In this document: positions 5,915 to 20,351 of the stretch, in pieces | Layout: the number at the start of each line of letters is the position of its first letter | Numbering within the stretch: the first letter of the stretch is position 1 | Assembly (NCBI GenBank): GCA_905220665.1 | Contig: CAJNAR010000103.1 | Coordinates: forward strand, 1-24,777 | Direction: 5' to 3' | Origin: Albugo candida | Taxonomy: Eukaryota > Oomycota > Peronosporomycetes > Albuginales > Albuginaceae | DNA length: 24,777 bases | Notes under the pieces: model-generated | What the model was told of the DNA's origin: nothing | What the model saw: the letters and a program-made list of their open reading frames with translations, nothing else | Database searches by the model: none | Position numbers and translations under genes: made by a program

Positions 5915-8516
5915 AGAGAAACATGTTTCGGTAAGAAAAGCCGCATTCATGCTAGCCGTAGCATAGAACAGTTTTTACTGTCTCATTAATCGACTTAAAT
6001 CCCACTGTGCGGCACTGCACAGTTTTCTATCTGTGGAGTATATCGACATTATCGAGTACCCAATACGCTCCGAGTGACTGGAAAAGTGGACTAGAAAGAA
6101 GAGTCATGTGCATGCACGCGATTCATACCATTTCAGGACGAGTCTGCATCAGTCAGGAATCGAGGAAACCTACTCGTTTCGGAATCCATGGCTTAGGATT
6201 TTTCAATTTTTCTTATTAGTGCTGATAAATGCCTACGAATGATAGAGATACTAAATGTGAATACTGTATGTCTAGGATAGTTTTTTTCTGAAAAGATCGC
6301 AAACAGTAATTAGTAGAGACGTTTGTAGCTCCATTTGTGAAAACGTACTGAACTTAATCGTTAGAGAAACATGTTTCGGTAAGAAAAGCCGCATTCACGC
6401 TAGCCGTAGCATAGAACAGTTTTTACTGTTTAACTATCCGACCTAAATCCCTCTGTACGGCACTGCACAGTTTTCTATCTGTGGAGTATGTCGACATTAT
6501 CGAGTACCAATACGCTCCGAGTGACTAGAAAAGTGGACTAGAAAGGAGAGTCATGTGCATGCACGCGATTCATACCATGTCAGAACGAGTCTGGATCAGT
6601 CAGGAATCGAGGAAACTTGCTCGTTTCGGAATCCATGGTTTAGGGATTTTTCAATATTGTTGTTATTTGTGCTAATAAATGCCTACGAATGTTGCTGTCG
6701 CTGTAGATATAATATGTGAATAATGTAAATTCGTCTAGGAATATTTATTCTGAAATGGTTCCAAACAGTACAAAGTAGTAGAGACGTTTGTAGCTCCATT
6801 TGTGGAAACGTAGTGAATTGAATATTTCGAGAAACATGTTTCGGTAAGAAAAGCCGCATTCATGCTAGCCGTAGCATAGAACAGTTTTTACTGTCTCATT
6901 AATCGACTTAAATCCCACTGTGCGGCACTGCACAGTTTTCTATCTGTGGAGTATATCGACATTATCGAGTACCCAATACGCTCCGAGTGACTGGAAAAGT
7001 GGACTAGAAAGAAGAGTCATGTGCATGCACGCGATTCATACCATTTCAGGACGAGTCTGCATCAGTCAGGAATTGAGGAAACCTACTCGTTTCGGAATCC
7101 ATGGCTTAGGATTTTTCAATTTTTTTTACTAGTGCTGATAAATGCCTACGAATAATAGAGATATTAAATGTGAATACTGTATGTCTAGGATCGTTTTTTT
7201 CTGAAAAGATCGCAAACAGTAATTAGTAGAGACGTTTGTAGCTCCATTTGTGAAAACGTACTGAACTTAATCGTTAGAGAAACATGTTTCGGTAAGAAAA
7301 GCCGCATTCATGCTAGCCGTAGCATAGAACAGTTTTTACTGTTTAACTATCCGACCTAAATCCCTCTGTACGGCACTGCACAGTTTTCTATCTGTGGAGT
7401 ATGTCGACATTATCGAGTACCAATACGCTCCGAGTGACTAGAAAAGTGGACTAGAAAGAAGAGTCATGTGCATGCACGCGATTCATACCATGTCAGAACG
7501 AGTCTGGATCAGTCAGGAATCGAGGAAACTTGCTCGTTTCGGAATCCATGGTTTAGGGATTTTTCAATATTGTTGTTATTTGTGCTAATAAATGCCTACG
7601 AATGTTGCTGTCGCTGTAGATATAATATGTGAATAATGTAAATTCGTCTAGGAATATTTATTCTGAAATGGTTCCAAACAGTACAAAGTAGTAGAGACGT
7701 TTGTAGCTCCATTTGTGGAAACGTAGTGAATTGAATATTTCGAGAAACATGTTTCGGTAAGAAAAGCCGCATTCATGCTAGCCGTAGCATAGAACAGTTT
7801 TTACTGTCTCATTAATCGACTTAAATCCCACTGTGCGGCACTGCACAGTTTTCTATCTGTGGAGTATATCGACATTATCGAGTACCCAATACGCTCCGAG
7901 TGACTGGAAAAGTGGACTAGAAAGAAGAGTCATGTGCATGCACGCGATTCATACCATTTCAGGACGAGTCTGCATCAGTCAGGAATTGAGGAAACCTACT
8001 CGTTTCGGAATCCATGGCTTAGGATTTTTCAATTTTTTTTACTAGTGCTGATAAATGCCTACGAATAATAGAGATATTAAATGTGAATACTGTATGTCTA
8101 GGATCGTTTTTTTCTGAAAAGATCGCAAACAGTAATTAGTAGAGACGTTTGTAGCTCCATTTGTGAAAACGTACTGAACTTAATCGTTAGAGAAACATGT
8201 TTCGGTAAGAAAAGCCGCATTCATGCTAGCCGTAGCATAGAACAGTTTTTACTGTTTAACTATCCGACCTAAATCCCTCTGTACGGCACTGCACAGTTTT
8301 CTATCTGTGGAGTATGTCGACATTATCGAGTACCAATACGCTCCGAGTGACTAGAAAAGTGGACTAGAAAGAAGAGTCATGTGCATGCACGCGATTCATA
8401 CCATGTCAGAACGAGTCTGGATCAGTCAGGAATCGAGGAAACTTGCTCGTTTCGGAATCCATGGTTTAGGGATTTTTCAATATTGTTGTTATTTGTGCTA
8501 ATAAATGCCTACGAAT
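5915..8516. repeat. Cluster of 913-bp dimeric higher-order repeats
   Basis: Monomer pairs 5915-6827 and 6828-7740 are each exactly 448 + 465 = 913 bp and nearly identical; a third pair starts at 7741 and stays nearly identical until about 8516. There the long-class tail is replaced by a short-class tail (gaatgtagagatataaatg). Shared private variants, such as tgactggaaaag in the first monomer of each pair, show that the dimer and not the monomer was the amplified unit. Confidence 0.9.
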
Positions 8517-11500
8517 GTAGAGATATAAATGTGAATACTGTATGTCTAGGATAGTTTTTTTCTGAAAAGGTCGCAAACAGTAATAAGTAGAGACGTTTGT
8601 AGCTACATTTGTGAAAACGTACTGAACTTAATCGTTAGAGAAACATGTTTCGGTAAGAAAAGCCGCATTCATGCTAGCCGTAGCATAGAACAGTTTTTAC
8701 TGTCTCATTAATCGACTTAAATCCCACTGTGCGGCACTGCACAGTTTTCTATCTGTGGAGTATATCGACATTATCGAGTACCCAATACGCTCCGAGTGAC
8801 TAGAAAACAGGACTAGAAAGAAGAGTCATGTGCATGCACGCGATTCATACCATTTCAGGACGAGTCTGCATCAGTCAGGAATCGAGGAAACCTACTCGTT
8901 TCGGAATCCATGGCTTAGGATTTTTCAATTTTTTTTACTAGTGCTGATAAATGCCTACGAATAATAGAGATATTAAATGTGAATACTGTATGTCTAGGAT
9001 CGTTTTTTTCTGAAAAGATCGCAAACAGTAATTAGTAGAGACGTTTGTAGCTCCATTTGTGAAAACGTACTGAACTTAATCGTTAGAGAAACATGTTTCG
9101 GTAAGAAAAGCCGCATTCATGATAGCCGTAGCATAGGACAGTTTTTACTGTCTCATTAATCGACTTAAATCCCACAGTGCGGCACTGCACAGTTTTCTAT
9201 CTGTGGAGTATGTCGACATTATCGAGTACCAATACGCTCCGAGTGACTAGAAAAGTGGACTAGAAAGAAGAGTCATGTGCATGCACGCGATTCATACCAT
9301 TTCAGGACGAGTCTGCATCAGTCAGGAATCGAGGAAACCTACTCGTTTCGGAATCCATGGCTTAGGATTTTTCAATTTTTTTATTAGTGCTGATAAATGC
9401 CTACGAATAATAGAGATATTAAATGTGAATACTGTATGTCTAGGATAGTTTTTTTCTGAAAAGGTCGCAAACAGTAATAAGTAGAGACGTTTGTAGCTAC
9501 ATTTGTGAAAACGTACTGAACTTAATCGTTAGAGAAACATGTTTCGGTCAGAAAAGCCGCATTCATGATAGCCGTAGCATAGGACAGTTTTTACTGTCTC
9601 ATTAATCGACTTAAATCCCACAGTGCGGCACTGCACAGTTTTCTATCTGTGGAGTATATCGACATTATCGAGTACCCAATACGCTCCGAGTGACTAGAAA
9701 ACAGGACTAGAAAGAAGAGTCATGTGCATGCACGCGATTCATACCATTTCAGGACGAGTCTGCATCAGTCAGGAATCGAGGAAACCTACTCGTTTCGGAA
9801 TCCATGGCTTAGGATTTTTCAATTTTTCTTATTAGTGCTGATAAATGCCTACGAATGATAGAGATACTAAATGTGAATACTGTATGTCTAGGATAGTTTT
9901 TTTCTGAAAAGATCGCAAACAGTAATTAGTAGAGACGTTTGTAGCTCCATTTGTGAAAACGTACTGAACTTAATCGTTAGAGAAACATGTTTCGGTGAGA
10001 AAAGCCGCATTCATGCTAGCCGTAGCATAGAACAGTTTTTACTGTTTACCTATCCGACCTAAATCCCTCTGTACGGCACTGCACAGTTTTCTATCTGTGG
10101 AGTATGTCGACATTATCGAGTACCAATACGCTCCGAGTGACTAGAAAAGTGGACTAGAAAGAAGAGTCATGTGCATGCACGCGATTCATACCATGTCAGA
10201 ACGAGTCTGGATCAGTCAGGAATCGAGGAAACTTGCTCGTTTCGGAATCCATGGTTTAGGGATTTTTCAATATTGTTGTTATTTGTGCTAATAAATGCCT
10301 ACGAATGATAGAGATACTAAATGTGAATACTGTATGTCTAGGATAGTTTTTTTCTGAAAAGGTCGCAAACAGTAATAGTAGAGACGTTTGTAGCTACATT
10401 TGTGAAAACGTACTGAACTTAATCGTTAGAGAAACATGTTTCGGTAAGAAAAGCCGCATTCATGCTAGCCGTAGCATAGAACAGTTTTTACTGTTTAACT
10501 ATCCGACCTAAATCCCTCTGTACGGCACTGCACAGTTTTCTATCTGTGGAGTATGTCGACATTATCGAGTACCAATACGCTCCGAGTGACTAGAAAAGTG
10601 GACTAGAAAGAAGAGTCATGTGCATGCACGCGATTCATACCATGTCAGAACGAGTCTGGATCAGTCAGGAATCGAGGAAACTTGCTCGTTTCGGAATCCA
10701 TGGTTTAGGGATTTTTCAATATTGTTGTTATTTGTGCTAATAAATGCCTACGAATGTTGCTGTCGCTGTAGATATAATATGTGAATAATGTAAATTCGTC
10801 TAGGAATATTTATTCTGAAATGGTTCCAAACAGTACAAAGTAGTAGAGACGTTTGTAGCTCCATTTGTGGAAACGTAGTGAATTGAATATTTCGAGAAAC
10901 ATGTTTCGGTAAGAAAAGCCGCATTCATGCTAGCCGTAGCATAGAACAGTTTTTACTGTCTCATTAATCGACTTAAATCCCACTGTGCGGCACTGCACAG
11001 TTTTCTATCTGTGGAGTATATCGACATTATCGAGTACCCAATACGCTCCGAGTGGCTAGAAAAGTGGACTAGAAAGAAGAGTCATGTGCATGCACGCGAT
11101 TCATACCATTTCAGGACGAGTCTGCATCAGTCAGGAATTGAGGAAACCTACTCGTTTCGGAATCCATGGCTTAGGATTTTTCAATTTTTTTTACTAGTGC
11201 TGATAAATGCCTACGAATAATAGAGATATTAAATGTGAATACTGTATGTCTAGGATAGTTTTTTTCTGAAAAGATCGCAAACAGTAATTAGTAGAGACGT
11301 TTGTAGCTCCATTTGTGAAAACGTACTGAACTTAATCGTTAGAGAAACATGTTTCGGTAAGAAAAGCCGCATTCATGCTAGCCGTAGCATAGAACAGTTT
11401 TTACTGTTTAACTATCCGACCTAAATCCCTCTGTACGGCACTGCACAGTTTTCTATCTGTGGAGTATGTCGACATTATCGAGTACCAATACGCTCCGAGT

Positions 11501-12685
11501 GACTAGAAAAGTGGACTAGAAAGAAGAGTCATGTGCATGCACGCGATTCATACCATTTCAGGACGAGTCTGCATCAGTCAGGAATCGAGGAAACCTACTC
11601 GTTTCGGAATCCATGGTTTAGGGATTTTTCAATATTGTTGTTATTTGTGCTAATAAATGCCTACGAATGATAGAGATACTAAATGTGAATACTGTATGTC
11701 TAGGATAGTTTTTTTCTGAAAAGGTCGCAAACAGTAATAAGTAGAGACGTTTGTAGCTACATTTGTGAAAACGTACTGAACTTAATCGTTAGAGAAACAT
11801 GTTTCGGTCAGAAAAGCCGCATTCATGCTAACCGTAGCATAGAACAGTTTTTACTGTCTCATTAATCGACTTAAATCCCACTGTGCGGCACTGCACAGTT
11901 TTCTATCTGTGGAGTATATCGACATTATCGAGTACCCAATACGCTCCGAGTGACTAGAAAACAGGACTAGAAAGAAGAGTCATGTGCATGCACGCGATTC
12001 ATACCATTTCAGGACGAGTCTGCATCAGTCAGGAATTGAGGAAACCTACTCGTTTCGGAATCCATGGCTTAGGATTTTTCAATTTTTTTACTAGTGCTGA
12101 TAAATGCCTACGAATAATAGAGATATTAAATGTGAATACTGTATGTCTAGGATAGTTTTTTTCTGAAAAGATCGCAAACAGTAATTAGTAGAGACGTTTG
12201 TAGCTACATTTGTGAAAACGTACTGAACTTAATCGTTAGAGAAACATGTTTCGGTCAGAAAAGCCGCATTCATGATAGCCGTAGCATAGGACAGTTTTTA
12301 CTGTCTCATTAATCGACTTAAATCCCACAGTGCGGCACTGCACAGTTTTCTATCTGTGGAGTATATCGACATTATCGAGTACCCAATACGCTCCGAGTGA
12401 CTAGAAAACAGGACTAGAAAGAAGAGTCATGTGCATGTACGCGATTCATACCATTTCAGGACGAGTCTGCATCAGTCAGGAATCGAGGAAACCTACTCGT
12501 TTCGGAATCCATGGCTTAGGATTTTTCAATTTTTTTTATTAGTGCTGATAAATGCCTACGAATAATAGAGATATTAAATGTGAATACTGTATGTCTAGGA
12601 TAGTTTTTTTCTGAAAAGGTCGCAAACAGTAATAAGTAGAGACGTTTGTAGCTACATTTGTGAAAACGTACTGAACTTAATCGTT

Positions 12686-15600
12686 AGAGAAACATGTTTC
12701 GGTAAGAAAAGCCGCATTCATGCTAGCCGTAGCATAGAACAGTTTTTACTGTCTCATTAATCGACTTAAATCCCACTGTGCGGCACTGCACAGTTTTCTA
12801 TCTGTGGAGTATATCGACATTATCGAGTACCCAATACGCTCCGAGTGACTGGAAAAGTGGACTAGAAAGAAGAGTCATGTGCATGCACGCGATTCATACC
12901 ATTTCAGGACGAGTCTGCATCAGTCAGGAATCGAGGAAACCTACTCGTTTCGGAATCCATGGCTTAGGATTTTTCAATTTTTCTTATTAGTGCTGATAAA
13001 TGCCTACGAATGATAGAGATACTAAATGTGAATACTGTATGTCTAGGATAGTTTTTTTCTGAAAAGGTCGCAAACAGTAATTAGTAGAGACGTTTGTAGC
13101 TCCATTTGTGAAAATGTACTGAACTTAATCGTTAGAGAAACATGTTTCGGTAAGAAAAGCCGCATTCATGATAGCCGTAGCATAGGACAGTTTTTACTGT
13201 CTCATTAATCGACTTAAATCCATCTGTACGGCACTGCACAGTTTTCTATCTGTGGAGTATGTCGACATTATCGAGTACCCAATACGCTCCGAGTGACTAG
13301 AAAAGTGGACTAGAAAGAAGAGTCATGTGCATGCACGCGATTCATACCATGTCAGAACGAGTCTGGATCAGTCAGGAATCGAGGAAACTTGCTCGTTTCG
13401 GAATCCATGGTTTAGGATTTTTCAATATTGTTGTTATTTGTGCTAATAAATGCCTACGAATGATAGAGATACTAAATGTGAATACTGTATGTCTAGGATA
13501 GTTTTTTCTGAAAAGGTCGCAAACAGTAATTAGTAGAGACGTTTGTAGCTACATTTGTGAAAACGTACTGAACTTAATCGTTAGAGAAACATGTTTCGGT
13601 AAGAAAAGCCGCATTCATGCTAGCCGTAGCATAGAACAGTTTTTACTGTTTAACTATCCGACCTAAATCCCTCTGTACGGCACTGCACAGTTTTCTATCT
13701 GTGGAGTATGTCGACATTATCGAGTACCCAATACGCTCCGAGTGACTAGAAAAGTGGACTAGAAAGAAGAGTCATGTGCATGCACGCGATTCATACCATG
13801 TCAGAACGAGTCTGGATCAGTCAGGAATCGAGGAAACTTGCTCGTTTCGGAATCCATGGTTTAGGGATTTTTCAATATTGTTGTTATTTGTGCTAATAAA
13901 TGCCTACGAATGATAGAGATACTAAATGTGAATACTGTATGTCTAGGATAGTTTTTTCTGAAAAGGTCGCAAACAGTAATAGTAGAGACGTTTGTAGCTA
14001 CATTTGTGAAAACGTACTGAACTTAATCGTTAGAGAAACATGTTTCGGTCAGAAAAGCCGCATTCATGCTAACCGTAGCATAGAACAGTTTTTACTGTCT
14101 CATTAATCGACTTAAATCCCACTGTGCGGCACTGCACAGTTTTCTATCTGTGGAGTATATCGACATTATCGAGTACCCAATACGCTCCGAGTGACTAGAA
14201 AACAGGACTAGAAAGAAGAGTCATGTGCATGCACGCGATTCATACCATTTCAGGACGAGTCTGCATCAGTCAGGAATTGAGGAAACCTACTCGTTTCGGA
14301 ATCCATGGCTTAGGATTTTTCAATTTTTTTTACTAGTGCTGATAAATGCCTACGAATAATAGAGATATTAAATGTGAATACTGTATGTCTAGGATAGTTT
14401 TTTTCTGAAAAGATCGCAAACAGTAATTAGTAGAGACGTTTGTAGCTACATTTGTGAAAACGTACTGAACTTAATCGTTAGAGAAACATGTTTCGGTCAG
14501 AAAAGCCGCATTCATGATAGCCGTAGCATAGGACAGTTTTTACTGTCTCATTAATCGACTTAAATCCCACAGTGCGGCACTGCACAGTTTTCTATCTGTG
14601 GAGTATATCGACATTATCGAGTACCAATACGCTCCGAGTGACTAGAAAACAGGACTAGAAAGAAGAGTCATGTGCATGTACGCGATTCATACCATTTCAG
14701 GACGAGTCTGCATCAGTCAGGAATCGAGGAAACCTACTCGTTTCGGAATCCATGGCTTAGGATTTTTCAATTTTTTTTATTAGTGCTGATAAATGCCTAC
14801 GAATGATAGAGATATTAAATTTGAATACTGTATGTCTAGGATCGTTTTTTTCTGAAAAGATCGCAAACAGTAATTAGTAGAGACGTTTGTAGCTACATTT
14901 GTGAAAACGTACTGAACTTAATCGTTAGAGAAACATGTTTCGGTCAGAAAAGCCGCATTCATGATAGCCGTAGCATAGGACAGTTTTTACTGTCTCATTA
15001 ATCGACTTAAATCCCACAGTGCGGCACTGCACAGTTTTCTATCTGTGGAGTATATCGACATTATCGAGTACCCAATACGCTCCGAGTGACTAGAAACAGG
15101 ACTAGAAAGAAGAGTCATGTGCATGCACGCGATTCATACCATGTCAGAACGAGTCTGGATCAGTCAGGAATCGAGGAAACTTGCTCGTTTCGGAATCCAT
15201 GGTTTAGGGATTTTTCAATATTGTTGTTATTTGTGCTAATAAATGCCTAGGAATGTTGCTGTCGCTGTAGATATAATATGTGAATAATGTAAATTCGTCG
15301 AGGAATATTTATTCTGAAATGGTTCCAAACAGTACAAAGTAGTAGAGACGTTTGTAGCTCCATTTGTGGAAACGTAGTGAATTGAATATTTCGAGAAACA
15401 TGTTTCGGTAAGAAAAGCCGCATTCATGCTAGCCGTAGCATAGAACAGTTTTTACTGTCTCATTAATCGACTTAAATCCCACTGTGCGGCACTGCACCGT
15501 TTTCTATCTGTGGAGTATATCGACATTATCGAGTACCAATACGCTCCGAGTGGCTAGAAAAGTGGACTAGAAAGAAGAGTCATGTGCATGTACGCGATTC

Positions 15601-16288
15601 ATACCATTTCAGACGAGTCTGCATCAGTCAGGAATCGAGGAAACCTACTCGTTTCGGAATCCATGGCTTAGGGATTTTTCAATATTGTTCTTATTAGTGC
15701 TGGTAAATGCCTACGAATGATAGAGATATTAAATGTGAATACTGTATGTCTAGGATAGTTTTTTTCTGAAAAGGTCGCAAACAGTAATTAGTAGAGACGT
15801 TTGTAGCTACATTTGTGAAAACGTACTGAACTTAATCGTTAGAGAAACATGTTTCGGTCAGAAAAGCCGCATTCATGATAGCCGTAGCATAGGACAGTTT
15901 TTACTGTCTCATTAATCGACTTAAATCCCACAGTGCGGCACTGCACAGTTTTCTATCTGTGGAGTATATCGACATTATCGAGTACCCAATACGCTCCGAG
16001 TGACTAGAAAACAGGACTAGAAAGAAGAGTCATGTGCATGTACGCGATTCATACCATGTCAGAACGAGTCTGGATCAGTCAGGAATCGAGGAAACTTGCT
16101 CGTTTCGGAATCCATGGCTTAGGATTTTTCAATTTTTTTTACTAGTGCTGATAAATGCCTACGAATAATAGAGATATTAAATGTGAATACTGTATGTCTA
16201 GGATAGTTTTTTTCTGAAAAGGTCGCAAACAGTAATTAGTAGAGACGTTTGTAGCTACATTTGTGAAAACGTACTGAACTTAATAGTT
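12686..16288. repeat. Eight-monomer higher-order repeat, copy A (3603 bp)
   Basis: Monomers starting 12686, 13134, 13583, 14032, 14480, 14927, 15392 and 15841 carry an ordered set of private variants that recurs one period later. These are atccatctgtacgg in the second, gctaaccgtagc with cggtcag in the fourth, aaatttgaatac in the fifth (14817), cctaggaatg with a long tail in the sixth (15246), and gcaccgtttt in the seventh (15497 region). The pair at 11791-12685 resembles the fourth and fifth monomers and looks like a further partial copy. Confidence 0.88.
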
Positions 16289-19200
16289 AGAGAAACATGT
16301 TTCGGTAAGAAAAGCCGCATTCATGCTAGCCGTAGCATAGAACAGTTTTTACTGTCTCATTAATCGACTTAAATCCCACTGTGCGGCACTGCACAGTTTT
16401 CTATCTGTGGAGTATATCGACATTATCGAGTACCCAATACGCTCCGAGTGACTGGAAAAGTGGACTAGAAAGAAGAGTCATGTGCATGCACGCGATTCAT
16501 ACCATGTCAGAACGAGTCTGGATCAGTCAGGAATCGAGGAAACTTGCTCGTTTCGGAATCCATGGCTTAGGATTTTTCAATTTTTTTTATTAGTGCTGAT
16601 AAATGCCAACGAATAATAGAGATATTAAATGTGAATACTGTATGTCTAGGATCGTTTTTTTCTGAAAAGGTCGCAAACAGTAATTAGTAGAGACGTTTGT
16701 AGCTCCATTTGTGAAAACGTACTGAACTTAATCGTTAGAGAAACATGTTTCGGTAAGAAAAGCCGCATTCATGATAGCCGTAGCATAGGACAGTTTTTAC
16801 TGTCTCATTAATCGACTTAAATCCATCTGTACGGCACTGCACAGTTTTCTATCTGTGGAGTATGTCGACATTATCGAGTACCAATACGCTCCGAGTGACT
16901 AGAAAAGTGGACTAGAAAGAAGAGTCATGTGCATGCACGCGATTCATACCATTTCAGGACGAGTCTGGATCAGTCAGGAATCGAGGAAACTTGCTCGTTT
17001 CGGAATCCATGGTTTAGGGATTTTTCAATATTGTTGTTATTTGTGCTAATAAATGCCTACGAATGATAGAGATACTAAATGTGAATACTGTATGTCTAGG
17101 ATATTTTTTTCTGAAAAGGTCGCAAACAGTAATAAGTAGAGACGTTTGTAGCTACATTTGTGAAAACGTACTGAACTTAATCGTTAGAGAAACATGTTTC
17201 GGTAAGAAAAGCCGCATTCACGCTAGCCGTAGCATAGAACAGTTTTTACTGTTTAACTATCCGACCTAAATCCCTCTGTACGGCACTGCACAGTTTTCTA
17301 TCTGTGGAGTATGTCGACATTATCGAGTACCAATACGCTCCGAGTGACTAGAAAAGTGGACTAGAAAGAAGAGTCATGTGCATGCACGCGATTCATACCA
17401 TGTCAGAACGAGTCTGGATCAGTCAGGAATCGAGGAAACTTGCTCGTTTCGGAATCCATGGTTTAGGGATTTTTCAATATTGTTGTTATTTGTGCTAATA
17501 AATGCCTACGAATGATAGAGATACTAAATGTGAATACTGTATGTCTAGGATAGTTTTTTTCTGAAAAGGTCGCAAACAGTAATTAGTAGAGACGTTTGTA
17601 GCTACATTTGTGAAAACGTACTGAACTTAATCGTTAGAGAAACATGTTTCGGTCAGAAAAGCCGCATTCATGCTAACCGTAGCATAGAACAGTTTTTACT
17701 GTCTCATTAATCGACTTAAATCCCACTGTGCGGCACTGCACAGTTTTCTATCTGTGGAGTATATCGACATTATCGAGTACCCAATACGCTCCGAGTGACT
17801 AGAAAACAGGACTAGAAAGAAGAGTCATGTGCATGCACGCGATTCATACCATTTCAGGACGAGTCTGCATCAGTCAGGAATTGAGGAAACCTACTCGTTT
17901 CGGAATCCATGGCTTAGGATTTTTCAATTTTTTTACTAGTGCTGATAAATGCCTACGAATGATAGAGATAATAAATGTGAATACTGTATGTCTAGGATAG
18001 TTTTTTTCTGAAAAGGTCGCAAACAGTAATAAGTAGAGACGTTTGTAGCTACATTTGTGAAAACGTACTGAACTTAATCGTTAGAGAAACATGTTTCGGT
18101 CAGAAAAGCCGCATTCATGATAGCCGTAGCATAGGACAGTTTTTACTGTCTCATTAATCGACTTAAATCCCACAGTGCGGCACTGCACAGTTTTCTATCT
18201 GTGGAGTATATCGACATTATCGAGTACCCAATACGCTCCGAGTGACTAGAAAACAGGACTAGAAAGAAGAGTCATGTGCATGTACGCGATTCATACCATT
18301 TCAGGACGAGTCTGCATCAGTCAGGAATCGAGGAAACCTACTCGTTTCGGAATCCATGGCTTAGGATTTTTCAATTTTTTTTATTAGTGCTGATAAATGC
18401 CTACGAATGATAGAGATATTAAATTTGAATACTGTATGTCTAGGATCGTTTTTTTCTGAAAAGATCGCAAACAGTAATTAGTAGAGACGTTTGTAGCTAC
18501 ATTTGTGAAAACGTACTGAACTTAATCGTTAGAGAAACATGTTTCGGTCAGAAAAGCCGCATTCATGATAGCCGTAGCATAGGACAGTTTTTACTGTCTC
18601 ATTAATCGACTTAAATCCCACAGTGCGGCACTGCACAGTTTTCTATCTGTGGAGTATATCGACATTATCGAGTACCCAATACGCTCCGAGTGACTAGGAA
18701 ACAGGACTAGAAAGAAGAGTCATGTGCATGCACGCGATTCATACCATGTCAGAACGAGTCTGGATCAGTCAGGAATCGAGGAAACTTCGTTTTTTCTGGA
18801 CATACCATCGTTGTCATACCGGGATCTAGGTTTTCAATATTGTTGTTATTTGTGCTAATAAATGCCTAGGAATGTTGCTGTCGCTGTAGATATAATATGT
18901 GAATAATGTAAATTCGTCTAGGAATATTTATTTCGAAATGGTTCCAAACAGTACAAAGTAGTAGAGACGTTTGTAGCTACATTTGTGGAAATGTAGTGAA
19001 TTGAATATTTCGAGAAACATGTTTCGGTAAGAAAAGCCGCATTCATGCTAGCCGTAGCATAGAACAGTTTTTACTGTCTCATTAATCGACTTAAATCCCA
19101 CTGTGCGGCACTGCACCGTTTTCTATCTGTGGAGTATATCGACATTATCGAGTACCAATACGCTCCGAGTGGCTAGAAAAGTGGACTAGAAAGAAGAGTC

Positions 19201-19903
19201 ATGTGCATGTACGCGATTCATACAATTTCAAGACGAGTCTGCATCAGTCAGGAATCAAGGAAACCTACTCGTTTCGGAATCCATGGCTTAGGATTTTTCA
19301 ATTTTTTTTATTAGTGCTGATAAATGCCTACGAATGATAGAGATATTAAATGTGAATACTGTATGTCTAGGATAGTTTTTTCTGAAAAGGTCGCAAACAG
19401 TAATTAGTAGAGACGTTTGTAGCTACATTTGTGAAAACGTACTGAACTTAATCGTTAGAGAAACATGTTTCGGTCAGAAAAGCCGCATTCATGATAGCCG
19501 TAGCATAGGACAGTTTTTACTGTCTCATTAATCGACTTAAATCCCACAGTGCGGCACTGCACAGTTTTCTATCTGTGGAGTATATCGACATTATCGAGTA
19601 CCCAATACGCTCCGAGTGACTAGAAAAGTGGACAAGAAAGAAGAGTCATGTGCATGCATGCGATTCATACCATGTCAGAACGAGTCTGGATCAGTCAGGA
19701 ATCGAGGAAACCTACTCGTTTCGGAATCCATGGCTTAGGATTTTTCAATTTTTTTACTAGTGCTGATAAATGCCTACGAATAATAGAGATATTAAATGTG
19801 AATACTGTATGTCTAGGATAGTTTTTTTCTGAAAAGGTCGCAAACAGTAATAAGTAGAGACGTTTGTAGCTACATTTGTGAAAACGTACTGAACTTAATC
19901 GTT
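16289..19903. repeat. Eight-monomer higher-order repeat, copy B (3615 bp)
   Basis: Monomers starting 16289, 16737, 17186, 17636, 18083, 18531, 19011 and 19457 repeat the variant order of copy A. The aaatttgaatac marker lies at 18421, exactly 3604 bp after its partner. The cctaggaatg and gcaccgtttt markers lie 3619 bp after theirs; the extra 15 bp is the aberrant patch in the monomer at 18531. The following monomer at 19904 still resembles the first unit, but the next (20352) does not, so the register ends there. Confidence 0.88.
18788..18834. repeat. Aberrant patch inside the 480-bp monomer
   Basis: Between gaggaaactt and caatattg, where other monomers have about 33 bp reading gctcgtttcggaatccatgg..., this copy has about 47 bp of unrelated sequence that contains catacc twice. 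It adds 15 bp and is the only such replacement in the array. Confidence 0.85.
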
Positions 19904-20351
19904 AGAGAAACATGTTTCGGTAAGAAAAGCCGCATTCATGATAGCCGTAGCATAGAACAGTTTTTACTGTCTCATTAATCGACTTAAATCCCACTGTGCG
20001 GCACTGCACAGTTTTCTATCTGTGGAGTATATCGACATTATCGAGTACCCAATACGCTCCGAGTGACTGGAAAAGTGGACTAGAAAGAAGAGTCATGTGC
20101 ATGCACGCGATTCATACCATTTCAGGACGAGTCTGCATCAGTCAGGAATCGAGGAAACCTACTCGTTTCGGAATCCATGGCTTAGGATTTTTCAATTTTT
20201 TTTATTAGTGCTGATAAATGCCTACGAATGATAGAGATATTAAATGTGAATACTGTATGTCTAGGATAGTTTTTTTCTGAAAAGATCGCAAACAGTAATT
20301 AGTAGAGACGTTTGTAGCTCCATTTGTGAAAATGTACTGAACTTAATCGTT

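Noticed and set aside
6007..6219. Recurring 70-residue open frame in satellite monomers (also at 6920, 7833, 12778, 16381, 19996, 20909, 21806)
   Set aside because: It starts at GTG inside a stem-loop dyad, not ATG, and is closed in many monomers by tgactag or by length changes in the T-run. Its recurrence simply reflects repeat homogeneity; there is no codon bias or domain.
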